From: Isoetes taiwanensis
Taxonomy: Eukaryota; Streptophyta; Lycopodiopsida; Isoetales; Isoetaceae
DNA length: 64,000 nucleotides
Direction: 5' to 3'
Assembly (NCBI GenBank): GCA_021234155.1
Contig: JAJEKV010000585.1
Coordinates: forward strand, 1-64,000
Both the position numbers and the translations under genes were made by a program. The notes beneath the pieces were generated by a model that was not told the origin of the DNA, searched no databases, and was given only the letters and a program-made list of their open reading frames with translations. Positions 1 through 12,429 of the stretch are shown here, in pieces. Every line of letters begins with the position of its first letter. Within the stretch, counting starts at the first letter, position 1.

Positions 1-1065
1 GATATACAAGGAGGTGGCTCAGATCCATTACATGCACTCCAAGTGCTGATACGTTTAGCTTTGATATCGCGGACAACCTAATTGTGACAAAAAATGTATT
101 TAGGATAAAAAATAACATATACCATGCTAGTATCTAAGAAAAATATCTGAAGCATCTTCTACATCATGGTAAACAACTGTAGTAACATGGTAATCATTGT
201 GGAATTCTCGTGTCTTAGGAGTTCCTTATGTCTAGTGAGGACCAAGAAAGGCAAGGGATAGAAAATATTGTGAGAAACAAAACAAATGATTAAAAGTGCT
301 TAGAGCAACCTTGAATAAAGAATGGAAGTTTTCTACAGAAAAGGAAGTGATAAAACTAGGATTGGCTTCCATGTTCCCAAAAATACATAAATAATGATGA
401 TTAATCAAAAGCAGGAATTATGGCAAGACAATTGTAAGCAGTGCAAAACGTCTTGCTCTTCTACTAATATAACAGATAAAAACAGCTAATGAAGAAAAAT
501 GTATAGAATTCTAAAATCAAAGTTTTAATTTGCTTCATGATGGCCTGAGTATCAAGAAAGCTAGAAGTAAAAGAGAAGAGAAGCCATAAAAAAGCACCTC
601 TGGTTTACAATTGAGCTTTGAACTACGTATCCAGAAGCCATTTCTCAATGCTGATAGTTTGATTGGTGTACAGAGTGTCAATGGATATGGGTTGCATGGA
701 GTCAACTTTGATGTCAATAAAGGTCCCTGCCATTTGTCCATCTAGTAAACTGCAAATGCAGAAAGGTAAAAATGCCCCAATTGTCAACCTCCTGATGTTT
801 TCTTTCAGGGAAACACAAAAAAGAGGAATATAGAAAGTGCACACTCTAACATTGCTAATTATCACATTAGGGAAGATATTGGGCCCTTCAGATGGAATCA
901 ATTCACAGACTTAAGGCTTGAAAAGATGCATATCCATCCACAACGTTTTGCTTCACTCTTTTGGAGACAAACAATTCCATACTTACCTTCTGTAACAGGG
1001 AAGAAAGGGTAGAAGCTTCCTGGAATTAGATTTAACATGAACTGCGAACCTCAAGTAATTACTGG
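1..1065. other. No gene recognised
   Basis: AT-rich sequence with only short chance open frames. I see no domain, no splice-site-supported exon series and no repeat structure. It may be intron or flank of the PPR relic that follows on the minus strand. Confidence 0.4.
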
Positions 1066-1374
1066 TCAAGAAAAGATGAACAGATAAATTGATCTTTGCG
1101 CAGTTACATGTTCATGGATGTATCTACCCTGCGCCGTTGCACCTGCACTGCCACATCCTTTAAGGATGGTTGAAAATGTGATCTTATCCGGTTTTGTACC
1201 CTCAGACTCCATGTTATCAAAGCATTCCAATGCAAGTTCACCTCTTCTATTTTGAACATAACCAGCAATCACAGAATTCCATGATGCCACATTTAGTCTT
1301 ATACCATCATTTTGCAATGAAGCAGATGGATAAATTAACGCAAGATGTAAGGTCAAATTCTCACCTTTCGGCAT
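1066..1374 (-). pseudogene. PPR protein fragment (PLS-type)
   Basis: The minus-strand frame contains a clear pentatricopeptide repeat block: SWNSVIAGYVQNRRGELALE followed by a KPDKITFSTILKGCG stretch and GRYIHEHV. This spacing is the P/L/S pattern of organellar RNA-binding and RNA-editing PPR proteins. Only about two repeats remain, whereas family members usually have ten or more plus C-terminal E/DYW domains. No mitochondrial or plastid targeting start is visible, and the upstream sequence on this strand is broken by stops although PPR-like words continue for about 150 bases. I read it as a fragment of a PPR gene, either a relic or a captured piece. The wording of the repeats resembles fern PPR proteins, which is a weak hint about the organism. 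Confidence 0.7.
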
Positions 1375-2435
1375 ACCAAGTGCATCAGAGCATGCGTTTT
1401 TCTGTCATGGAATCCCTGCCCGTTTTGTCTCAGCCGCTTGCTCGTGCAATCTCTTTAAATCCACCTTGCTACTCCCCAAATGGCCTTGCAGATTTTCCCA
1501 TTCTGCCAGGCCCCTACTCACAAAGGACACCGAGCAAAAAGCCAACTGCAGTTATTGAATTGTTATTCTTATAAAGCAAAATTTGATGCATCAGATGAAC
1601 CTTTATGTGATATATTGGATGAATATTGCGAATACAATCTTCCACTATTCTTCACACTGCTTTTAGACCTTTGTATGATCCCATTGCAGAAACTGTATTG
1701 CCCTGCAAAGATTTAATTGTAAACATCAAAATGGCTTCAACTCTTAGTGATTCAAGAATGACGGACAAACCTGAACGAGCACATAGCAGTCAGTTAAGAG
1801 CTCAATTGCCTGGGTTCACAGAAATGATGGTTTGAGTAAATTCCATAACCAAAGAAAGCATACAGACAAATCTTAAAACATGATTTCACCTTAAAAGTTG
1901 CGCCATTAGGTCCCAAAAGATGCTGCCTGCGTTTCAGGGCACAAAAGAAGCATTTGCCTGTCCGGAGATCGGGTGGGCAGAAATAAAGCATGATGGTTCA
2001 AAACTGGGTTTAGGTTCTGATCACGGAAAGAAGAAGAACTCAAAACATTATTTGCCAGAGCTCCCAGCTCCAACCTCCATGAAAGCTCCAGCTCCAAGCT
2101 GCAAATGAAAGCTCCAGCACCAACCTCACTACGATTTTCCAAAAACGCTCTAAAACCCTAAGGCATATTGTGCAAGTGGCCAAATAACCCTAACATAAAT
2201 CCATGATTGCCTCAATACCATGAACGGAAGCACCATAGCAGCAAGGTTTTGATCGCAAGAACACCGGTTAGCCGGTTTCCAGAAGTGCTGCCAATCAAGA
2301 GAAATGACCGCCCGTTTACAGCCAATAGTGGGTTTTTAGCAGTCATTGGCATATTCTGGGTATATATTGGCATATACCTGAAATATGCCCTAAACCCACA
2401 TAAACGAGGGTTTGCCCCCTTAGGGGCAACCCAAA
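1375..2435. other. No gene recognised
   Basis: No supported coding sequence. Around 2060-2130 there is a short irregular repeat of AGCTCCA/AAGCTCCAGC, and near 2405-2425 a G/C-rich inverted repeat (GGGTTTGCCCCC...GGGGCAACCC). Confidence 0.4.
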
Positions 2436-2436
2436 A

Positions 2437-2475
2437 AGAAGAAGAAGAAGAAAGAAAGAAAGAAAGAAAGAAAGA
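2437..2475. repeat. (AAG)n/(GAAA)n microsatellite
   Basis: AAGAAGAAG passing into GAAAGAAAGAAA, directly abutting the 41-bp minisatellite. Confidence 0.9.
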
Positions 2476-2898
2476 TATCATAGACATCTAGATTATATCC
2501 TTAAAGGCTTGTGCCATGATATCATAGACATATTATATTCTAAAGGCTTGTAATATGATATCATAGACAGATTTATATTTGTTTAAGGCTTGTGTTATGA
2601 TATCATAGACATATTATATATTATTAAAGGCTTGCGCTATAACAGATTATATCTTGGATTGGCTTGTGCTAAATATATTATAATTTTTATTGGCCTTTGC
2701 TATGATGTCATAGACAAAATTTATTTTGAATAGGCTTGTGCATGATGTTATAGATGTAATTTGTTTTGGATTGACTTGTGCTATGATGTCAAAGATGATT
2801 TTATTTTGGATTGGCTTGTGCTATGATGTCATAGACAATATTCAAATTGAATTGGCTTGTGCTATGACATCATGGACACCATATATTTTGGATTGGCT
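2474..2898. repeat. Minisatellite, unit about 41 bp, about 10 copies
   Basis: Each unit begins GATATCATAGACA or GATGTCATAGACA, passes through an AT-rich middle and ends GGCTTGTGCTAT. The first four units share the TTAAAGGCTTG form and the later ones the TGGATTGGCTTGTG form, so the array looks like two sub-families. The reading frame seen across units is a by-product of the period and is not a gene. Confidence 0.85.
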
Positions 2899-3640
2899 AC
2901 AATCATAACAACATAGAATTTAACTTAGTCTCTTATGCTGTTTTTCTCCTGTGTGCTCTTAAATTATTGTGCACTTCTTTTCTTAATTTGGTTCAGCTTG
3001 TGGTTTCTAAATAATTTTTCTTATTGGTAATGCATAACCACATCAAGTATATAGGAAGAAAGATACAGAGGAAGGAAGATACGAAAAAGGATGTTGTTGC
3101 TGCTTCTATGCCTACTAAGACTAACAAATGAAGATTGTAACGCAAAAAAATACTGCCAAAGGAAGACAAATTTGTACTTGCTGAGCCAAACACTTGTTTT
3201 TGTAAAGATTAGCTAAGAGTGCTGATGGTAGCGCTAAGTGCCGAGTTGGTTCCCATGGAAGACATGAAATTGGAGGAACGATGAAAGGCAAAACTAGTAT
3301 TTACCATTAATGATACTATTGTAAATATTCAAGAAAATTATGAGGGAAGTTTTATCCCTGAAGATGTTCCTCTTGAACTTTGAAGATGCTCCTCTTGAGT
3401 TTGACTTTTTCGATAAGTGACATTTCTTAAGATTGAAAAATATATTTACTTTATTGTATTTTTTGCTGAATTGGATAGCGTTTTTTTTATCCACTTTGTA
3501 TTTTATGGTTGTCTCCAAAAAAAAGGCTTATTACAAATTGCAACCTATTGTTTCGAACAATTTTAAAATCCAAAACCCAAAACAAGCCAAAATTTTATTT
3601 TTGAAGAAGAAATTTGCAATTGCACTATAGGTCATTAGTG
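2899..3640. other. No gene recognised
   Basis: AT-rich, with poly-T and poly-A runs near 3480-3520. It would be the 3' flank of the DUF7869 element. I looked for an inverted copy of this stretch downstream of 10.5 kb and found none. Confidence 0.4.
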
Positions 3641-3646
3641 CGCTTG

Positions 3647-6528
3647 CTAGGTCACCTTGTTTATAGTCACGTCATTAAGGTTCAGCTCATCCCTACAACC
3701 CACCTTCTTGGACTTTCTCCCTTTTCCTTGGCTTCTCATTTCTAACTCATATCTACCTTCAAAAGCATTTTCTGAGCGTGTTGCAAGCCAATGGATCTTG
3801 AGTTTAGCGACTAAGCCTTCCTCCTTGACTGTGTCAAGTACTTTTGCTATCCAGAAAGGTCGACCTTTGTCATCCTCCTCGGTTGGAAGAGCAATTAGCA
3901 TACCTTTGGTAATTTACGTGATATTACCTTTGAGGCTCATTCTGCGCCTTGTCTGAGGTACATGACTCGATCCTCGTCTTTTTCTCTGGCAGGAGCTAAT
4001 GTAGCATTGCTTTTGGACCCGCTTGGTCTTTGGGTTGATGGAAGGTGTTAGGCCATTGAAATCGTTCTTGCAACCTGTCTTAGAGCTATGTTTTGTACAA
4101 CACTTTTTCTGTTCGAGAAAGAAATTACTCCACCACATCCGATCTTCTTCTAAGAAGTACTTAAAGCTGAGGAAATTCCATTTTCAATGGCTTTTAAGGA
4201 TGGTTTGGGGTACTTTTCTTCCGCTTGGACTCCTTAGGATTTTTGAGAGGAAGTTGCTCAAAGACGTTCTATGAAGGAAGTGTCGGGAATATATTTAAGG
4301 AAGCGTAATCCCTGGTGGACTCGGTCCTTAGTTGTGTATACTTCTTCCCCGTAAGAAGCTTTGGCTATCCTTCAAGTAGAACTTGATGTGATGTTGGAAG
4401 ATGAGATCATTCAACTTGTTCACGCCTTGTTCTCTGTTCGAACGCGTTGAGAGAAAACAAACTCTCTGAAATGGTCTCTTTAAGAAGATCGATCACTGGA
4501 GTGGGAGTGTAAGAATCTTCAATAATTCGAACTAACGTAGGAAGAGAAAAAGCCTTCTTCCTTCTAAGGCACACAGAAAATCTGCTGAACATTTGGTCAA
4601 TCTGATCATGAGTGTGGCCTACAAGTAAGAAACCGAGCTTCACTTTTCTAAAGATCCCTAGCTCCACTAACATGGCATGCGAGAAGCAAAAGAGTGTTTG
4701 ATTTCTTGTTCTCCCGTTTTGTAGTATTGTCAAGTTGCAGGTAAAGCACTGGTGGTAACTGCTCTTGCTCGCACAGGACCTTGTTAAGAATTATAATTGT
4801 GAGGTTCGGGTCACCACGCAAGTTTACTTTGCACTTTAGACTTCCTTTGAAGACTATAGCTCCTACAAGGTGGACCTTAACAAAACATTCCTCTGGCACA
4901 TCTTTAGGAATGTTCAAGAAATGGGGTAGAGTAGTTTTTTTTTTATCCATTCCATCAATCACACAGACATATATATTGCGTTGGACGTTCAAGAGCTTTT
5001 TACGTGGCAAGCTGGCAAGCTTTCTTAAATCACGCTTGTTGTTCTGATATGTCCGGCAAGGTTCTATTGCACAATATCGTAAAAAGAAATCAGGTCAAAA
5101 CATTTTCTTTAAAATAAGTGAGAGATTGGAGAGCATGAGCTTACTTCTTTCGACCTTTGTCTTTGCAGTCTCTCATTGACTTTTTAATTCTGCACACCTT
5201 GAGCAAACAGACATTCTGTGTCTCCTGGGAATTTTCACAAGACCGAATTCACTTTTCCACGACCGAGGGTGAAGTGTGAGTAAGAGATGTAATCAAGCTG
5301 AAAGTGCAAGTCTCTTTGTACTCATTAAAACATCTTTTTGGTGATGTTATCGGTTAAATGATACATGTTCTTTGTTAGGCAGCTTCTCACATGTTTCTCT
5401 GAAATATTTCTCCATCCATGACACAACAGCAAGGGCATGCATGTTTACAACTCTTCTTGGTCCACAATGATCATCAATTCTTTGGATTTTTGTCCGATCT
5501 TTTTGTGTATTCTAGACATTCGGTGGACCCTAAACGATGGACAACCATAAAGCATTTTCGCAAACTTCTTCACGGTTAATGTAGTGCAAGAAGGTGTTGC
5601 GGTCTGGTCTTACATGATAGGCCAAGTAGGCATTCCGTCAGCCAATGTCATTGAACCATAGTTGTCTCTAATTGCTCGTAACTTAGACATGTTAAATTTG
5701 TTGATGCAACCCAATGAGCAGACATTTACTTCTTAAAAGTCTTCATTTTTTGCTCATCCATAAGGTTTCTTCTTCACAGAGGGAGCATGCTCTCAAACCA
5801 TAATCCACCTTGAATTTCTTGGTGGACTGGCTAGAGAATATGTAGTCTCGTTGCACCTCGTTGGTGTCTTCATCGTCTGAAGAGAGTTCTACTCTGGGGG
5901 TGACCTCCTCTACCCTTAGTGGTGTGCTTGTAGAGGAGAACAAACCACGCGGAAGTCGTGCATCCGGATAAGGCGGAGGTACCGTGGTTGAATAAAGGAG
6001 ATGGGCCAAAGATATGATGTGCCAGCGAAAGTTGTTGCAGCTTCTTCACAAGGAGTTCGATCAAACATGTCCCGTATAGCCGACTGAAATTCTTCAAACC
6101 CATGTGTCACCACGGTTGTGTGAAGAGGAGTAGATGATGCAAGGTCGTCTTCATTTATTGTGAAATCGTGGTGGGAGAAGCGATGAAGAATCTCGCAGTC
6201 TTCGGAACGTGCTGTATTGCTTGTTTGTGTAAGTGAAGAAGGAGAAACTACAAATGGCTGAGGTAGTCTGTTTCGAAAAATTTGCTGAGGTCGAGCCTTT
6301 GTAGTGTCGGGGGATGGTACAAATAGTGGTGGAAGAGGTGGCACCCGGTTTCCTACTGGACTTGGAGAGGGTTGGAAAGGTAGTGACAGTCTACTAGTTG
6401 CTGGACTCGGAGTGTCTTCGAGAAGCGACAAAGACCTTGTCAAGATTCTCCGTCTTCTGTTCCCTCTGAAGTAGAGGAACTTGGGCAAACAAATGGTGGT
6501 GGAAGTTTGTTCACGAAGCGGTTAACCA
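3647..6528 (-). pseudogene. DUF7869-type putative transposase gene, decayed
   Basis: Read on the minus strand, the pieces follow the order of plant DUF7869 proteins. First comes a low-complexity Pro/Ser/Thr N-terminus starting near 6528 or 6488. Next is a stretch like SKLRAIRDNYGSMTLAD (about 5690-5640). The core follows: IDGMDKKKTTLPHF (about 4960), LQLDN with RENKK (about 4730), and VGHTHDQIDQMFSRFS (about 4620). Last is a C-terminal GRPFWIAKVLDTVKEEG module (about 3870). In established families the IDGMD, LDN and GHTHxxID blocks carry conserved acidic residues and are thought to form an RNase H-like transposase core; that function is prediction, not proven. Frameshifts at about 4710 and 4400 and stops between blocks show it is broken. 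It lies head to head with the methyltransferase gene, about 0.57 kb apart. No terminal inverted repeats were found. Confidence 0.7.
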
Positions 6529-6887
6529 TGTCAAACAACTGCAAAAAATTGTGGACTTCTCAGTAACTCACAAGTCTATTGGACTAATGATATTCGAGAA
6601 TACAAATGCTATTCCGGAATACTATTTTGTGTGCAGCATTTGTTGTGTGTGTGCATGGATGCTATTCCAGAATACGCTTGTCCAGAGTGTTTGGACAAGA
6701 CGTATTTGATCATATAAAAAACCTGGCCCAAGGCCTACCTTTAAAAAGGAAATTTGAATGCCTCGATTTCGTATTCCGCTTTGGAGTTCTAGTCGCCAAA
6801 CTGAAGGCTGGATACACATTGCCCTTCCCCTGAAGGGCAAAGTGTATTCTGGAATACACTTTGTCTGTCCTTTTGAAAACGCTTGTT

Positions 6888-6968
6888 TTTTAGCCTAAAC
6901 ATACCACTTTTTAGCTTAAACAGACCACTTTTTAGGTTGAACATGCCACTTTTTAGTCCAAATAATAC
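6888..6968. repeat. Short tandem repeat, unit about 21 bp, 4 copies
   Basis: Four units of the form CCACTTTTTAGCTTAAACA, each slightly diverged, in the interval between the two head-to-head genes. Confidence 0.8.
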
Positions 6969-7104
6969 ATGAAAAATGGAGTTAGAGCGACAATTGTTTT
7001 CATGCCTTTTGCTGGCCTTTAGGGCAGAAGTTTAGGAAATCTTATTCTGGAATACAGTTTTCGTCCCGTTTGATGTCCTAACATTGTTGTTTTAAACGTT
7101 TCAG

Positions 7105-10100
7105 TGGCAGGCAAGAAGGAAGTAAGAGGGCACCAAAAAAAACTCTCAAGCTCAGGCAGCCACACCCAATGAAGCAGACCGCGGACACGGACGAGCCAGC
7201 AATTTATGAAAACTTCCAAACGCAATGGTTCGTGAACGGCAGGTGGTGCAGTAAAATACTGACTGACCTTTCTACATGCCCACGCAAGAGTGCCTGATAA
7301 CAAACGGTACGCGGAATCCGAGTTTCTTAACCTGGGGACAATAAAAGAGGTCTCCGAGGTTGCCGGACAAGGAGGTCAGGCGGGGAGGCTATCCTTCAAG
7401 ACCTCTCAGGGATTCATTGTGGTAGACATCGCCAAGCTTTGAATTATCGGTGTGCAACCCGGTAATGTACAAATTCATTTCTCACTCTGGGACCAAACGA
7501 AGCGGCTACAATAATTAGACGTGGGTTTGTTCTAGTCTGCAGCGAGGACTTTCCCTGTCATTGAGTCCGAAAGCAGTCCGGATGGAGGAAGATCACAATC
7601 ATCACCTTCCGCTAGTACCTCGGGGAGGGAAGCAGGATGGAGGTTAGAAGAAGAAGAAGCGGAAAACCCCCGAAAGCAACCAAAGAAACTTAGCAGGCCA
7701 AGAGACACCATAGCCGCTAAAGGAAAAAAGAAGTCGAAAGTGCAAGAAATTTGGAAATTGCAGAAATCCCCGAAGGAAGCTCAAAAAAGCAAAAGGGAAA
7801 AGGAAAAGCTCCCGGGGTAGCTATAAAAGAAAGGAAGGTTGATAAGACCTCCGAAAGAATGGAGGTTATAAACAGAGAGAAATTTGTACAAGGGGTGATA
7901 TATCTTCTCGTGACTTGCATGAAGAGAAGAATGAAGCCGGTGAAAGGCCGCCAGGTAGAAAAAATTTATGCCGACCACTTAAGGAACCGGGAAGGACCAA
8001 ATTAGGAGCAACCCAAATGCTCATGTGGCCCCAATAATTGTCCTTGTTGACCGGGGAGCAATGCAAACCCAAGGACTATGACAGAGAAAATGCAGAAACC
8101 TATACTCACTACGTCCTAGGAGGAAATCATAGCTTCAAGGCAAGAAGGCAGCTGTACAAAGAAAAGAATAACCCCAGGTACCTCTCCCAGATCTGCGCGC
8201 CGTTCATGTGGTCTCACCAAAGCGAAGAAGCAAAATCGTTGCCAACACCCACAATCTTTGACAAGGATTACAAACTAAAGATGAGCTTACGACAAGATCC
8301 GGTTTATGCCGGGGAGTATATGATATTTAAAGAAAAAAATATGGAGATGATTTAAAAAGCGGCATACTCTTTAGAAGGAAGGCGTGCAGCGTGGAGTCTT
8401 TGCCTCAAGTATGACGAGGCTAATAAGCGGCAGTCTCTCATACCGCATGACAACTAGTTTCAACTAGCCTTGAGAGCAGTAGGGGTAAGTTCTTTTTGTG
8501 ATACGGAATAACCTTCTTTGCCCCCTCCACTAACCTTGTTTATTCCGTGCAGATATGGGACCTACAAAGCGAAATTTTTACCATGTTCGGCGTGGTGAAT
8601 TAAAAAGTAAAGGAAAGGTCTCGAAAAAAAGAAGAAAGGTTACGGCGTCCCAAAGAAAGAAATAGCGATGCCAATTATGGAAAGAAATGCGGGGCTTCTG
8701 GGACATGGACATACTCGAAAGGCTCTTGCCGCAGAAGGTAAGATAAAAAATTTACGCTGCGGAAGAGATGTCAAGGATTTTGCACAAGTAAGAACGACAC
8801 AACTTTCTTTTAAATTTTGCTTCAGTAGCACGAAGTGTATACCAAATTACACTTTGGCTTAGCGTGTAAGCTCGGGTGTCTTCGAAGTATACTTTTGTTT
8901 TGGGAAGCCAAGGTGTGATACGGAATACACTTAGAAAACCTGCGTGAATCAAAAGTGTATTAGGAATACACGGCTTATAAGTCGAAACAAAAGTATATTT
9001 GAGGAATACACTTTTGCTTCGCGTTGAAAGCAAATGTCAAATCACGGAATACAATTTTGTTTTTACGTTAAAGTTTAAAGTGTATAGGAATACACTTTTG
9101 CCGGCTTATAAGCCAAAATGTATTAGGAATACACTTTGGCTTTTTTTCTTCTTGGTGTTTCGTTTCTCGGAAAACAATACTCACTTAGTTTCATTCTTTA
9201 CTTCCGGCCAAAAAATGTCATTACGTGCCAAACATGTTTAATGGAGAAGTTGAACGTGGACAGCTGGGACAGGTGTAAAGAGCTCTATCCCATTGCTACA
9301 TCCGACGAGCGTATTATGCAATACGCTCCAAATTTTGAGGGCTGGGTACGTCGTTTTCCTGTTTTTAATGTTTTTCCTTTGTGCTGCCGGCGTGACTTCA
9401 TTTATTAATAGAGCAAGAAGAAGAACAATGACCTATCGGAAGGTTTTATGCACTGGTAAGAACCGGGAGAGGAGAGGACTCTCATGACAAAGCGTATTGT
9501 AGATGTTGAGCCGTCCCGGGCTACTTAGAGGTTTTCCATGTTTGATCAAAATAATTTTTATTCTATCGTTCATGGGGGCACTAAGTTGCCAAAAGTATAA
9601 AGCCACAAGATTTTACTTTGGTCATAGCAGACTTGCCATATGGGTTTAAATTTGAAGGATAGCTTCTGACGATCAGCCTTTCAAGAACTCGGAATTCAAT
9701 GCTTTCGTCGACGGAATTAAGCAGGTTACCACAGTAAAACACTGGCGTCTTGTTGTGTTCCACTCCAGCATGCAATCCGGCCTTGTGGAAGCTACTTTCA
9801 AGAACCATTTTGGTTCTCCTGTGCAAGCCGGTTATGAAAATATGGTCTGGTGAGTCTTCAAATCTCGAGTGTAGTTGAAGCGTTCTTTCTTTCAAGTTTT
9901 GATTCATGGTTGCAATTGTAATCCGTCAGGTTCTATTCTGGAATACGTACTTACTATTCTGGAATATGATCTTGCAGGTACAAAACTAATATTAACTACC
10001 ATGGTGGAGGACCGAGGCTGCTGAGCAAGGTTGAGTATCTCCATGTAGCTTCTTTGGAGTTTCGACGGAAGGCGTGCCATGGAGCACTTCAACACAGCTG

Positions 10101-10516
10101 ACTGCTAAAATTTTCTAATGTCCTAGAGTTCCCAGCAGTATTACAGAAGCTCCAGGACCCAAGTGCACAAGGCAGAATTGTCAATCATTACTAGAAGCTA
10201 CAGAAGCTAATCAACCATATTCTGGATATGTTCTCACGTCCAGAAGATTGGGTCTTTGATGCTTTCTCTCGCTCTGGTACAACAATAGCATGTGCACTAA
10301 AAAGGGTCGTGAATTGTGTTCTTTGTTGACATTGATAAAGAGGTTGTAGACTTTATCAAGATGAGGGTTATCCTGCTCTACCAACTCTAGGATGAAAATC
10401 AAGAGTTAGGAGCCAAATCATCATCGAGACTTTGCCAAGATGACATCCTCCTCGAGATACAGACCTCCTTTTACAAGCTCGAAGATGAAGCTACCTTTGC
10501 GAGCTCAAAGAAGTAG
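7105..10516 (+). pseudogene. ParB-like domain + N4/N6 DNA methyltransferase gene, multi-exon, decayed
   Basis: A lysine-rich N-terminal region (about 7105-7800) leads to a ParB/sulfiredoxin-like domain at 7860-8340 (EKIYADHLRNREGP, then YTHYVLGGNHSFKARRQLY). A linker exon reads WDMDILERLLPQK. Then comes a beta-class amino-methyltransferase. Motif IV is ADLPYGF (DLPY codons at 9630-9641); next is WRLVVFHSSMQSGLVEATF; then WYKTNINYHGGG after an intron; motif I is DAFSRSGTTIACAL (about 10258-10297); the end is FVDIDKEVVDFIKMR. In this family DxPY and SGTT bind the target base and S-adenosylmethionine, and DLPY does not separate N6-adenine from N4-cytosine activity. Splice sites are good: introns 8485-8552, 8738-9188, 9346-9411 and 9850-9977 begin GTAAGT, GTAAGA, GTACGT and GTGAGT. 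Stops and frameshifts (for example at 7275, 9650, about 10318 and TAG at 10387) show it is dead here. ParB plus methylase is a phage and bacterial pairing, so horizontal origin is likely; related plant copies are probably repeated. Confidence 0.75.
8485..8552 (+). other. Short intron with internal inverted repeat
   Basis: GTAAGT donor and TTCCGTGCAG acceptor. Inside, ATACGGAATAA near the donor pairs with TTATTCCGT at the acceptor, so the intron can fold. Removing it joins AVG to IWDLQSEIFTMFG in one frame. Confidence 0.65.
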
Positions 10517-11802
<1,286 letters not shown>

Positions 11803-12429
11803 TGAGGGTTGGCCACATGCTTGCCAAAATATCCGTCTCTCGTCCTATATGACTCCTCTCGAGGTGTCACGTATTTTTTCGGGAGGAGAGAAGAGAAACT
11901 GTCTCTCGAGGTCTAACGGCGTCCATTAGGCCTCAATTTTTGTTTCGTGGGAAAACTACTCCATCGAATCATTAGGTAGGTCAAGGTTTTGTGGGATAAT
12001 TCCCCTCAATTTTGAATCGGCCTCCAAAATATGGGATATTTCTTCCCTGTTCTGCTGGTAGGTAAGCTTTGTGGGATATTTCGTTTCTTTGTGTTCTTTG
12101 CATAGGGTTCCATTTGCGGGCCGTTCTATCATGGATCGATTGATGCTCGGAATGATTGCCATCTTTGTTGCGTGCTCTTACAATCGGATTCGCATTCCAA
12201 AGGTTACATTTGCGGCTTCTTGAGTTGAGCGAGCTTGAAGACCCAATGAATCTATTCGATGGCGATGACTTGCAAGAAAATAGCGATTCGTTCTGCACGC
12301 CTCATCTTTAATGGATCGTGCGGGTTAGAAGGCCACCTAAAAGATTTTGGATTGCTCCAAGACAAAGAACACGATGGGATAATATAGATAACCACGCATG
12401 GAATTGTATAGCTTCTTTTAAAGATGATA

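Larger units (their letters stand above)
6591..9966. repeat. Dispersed palindrome GTATTC-(0-3 nt)-GAATAC
   Basis: At least eleven near-palindromes lie here. Examples are TATTCCGGAATA at 6610, TATTCCAGAATA at 6663, GTGTATTCTGGAATACAC at 6842, TATTCTGGAATA at 7043, 9934 and 9954, and GTGTATTAGGAATACAC-like copies at 8955, 9080 and 9118. They lie in the space between the two divergent genes and in introns of the methyltransferase gene, not in its exons. Several are followed by CTTTTG or CTTTGG. They could be protein-binding sites, intron splicing hairpins or relics of a small foldback. Confidence 0.75.

Noticed and set aside
535-901. Small overlapping frames near the left end
   Set aside because: Overlapping frames without motif, context or codon bias.
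2726-2908. 60-codon frame across the 41-bp repeats
   Set aside because: It only reads the minisatellite units; stops appear wherever the unit length changes.
3647-10516. Terminal inverted repeats for a composite element
   Set aside because: I compared 3.2-3.65 kb with the complement of 10.5-11.0 kb by eye and found no convincing match.
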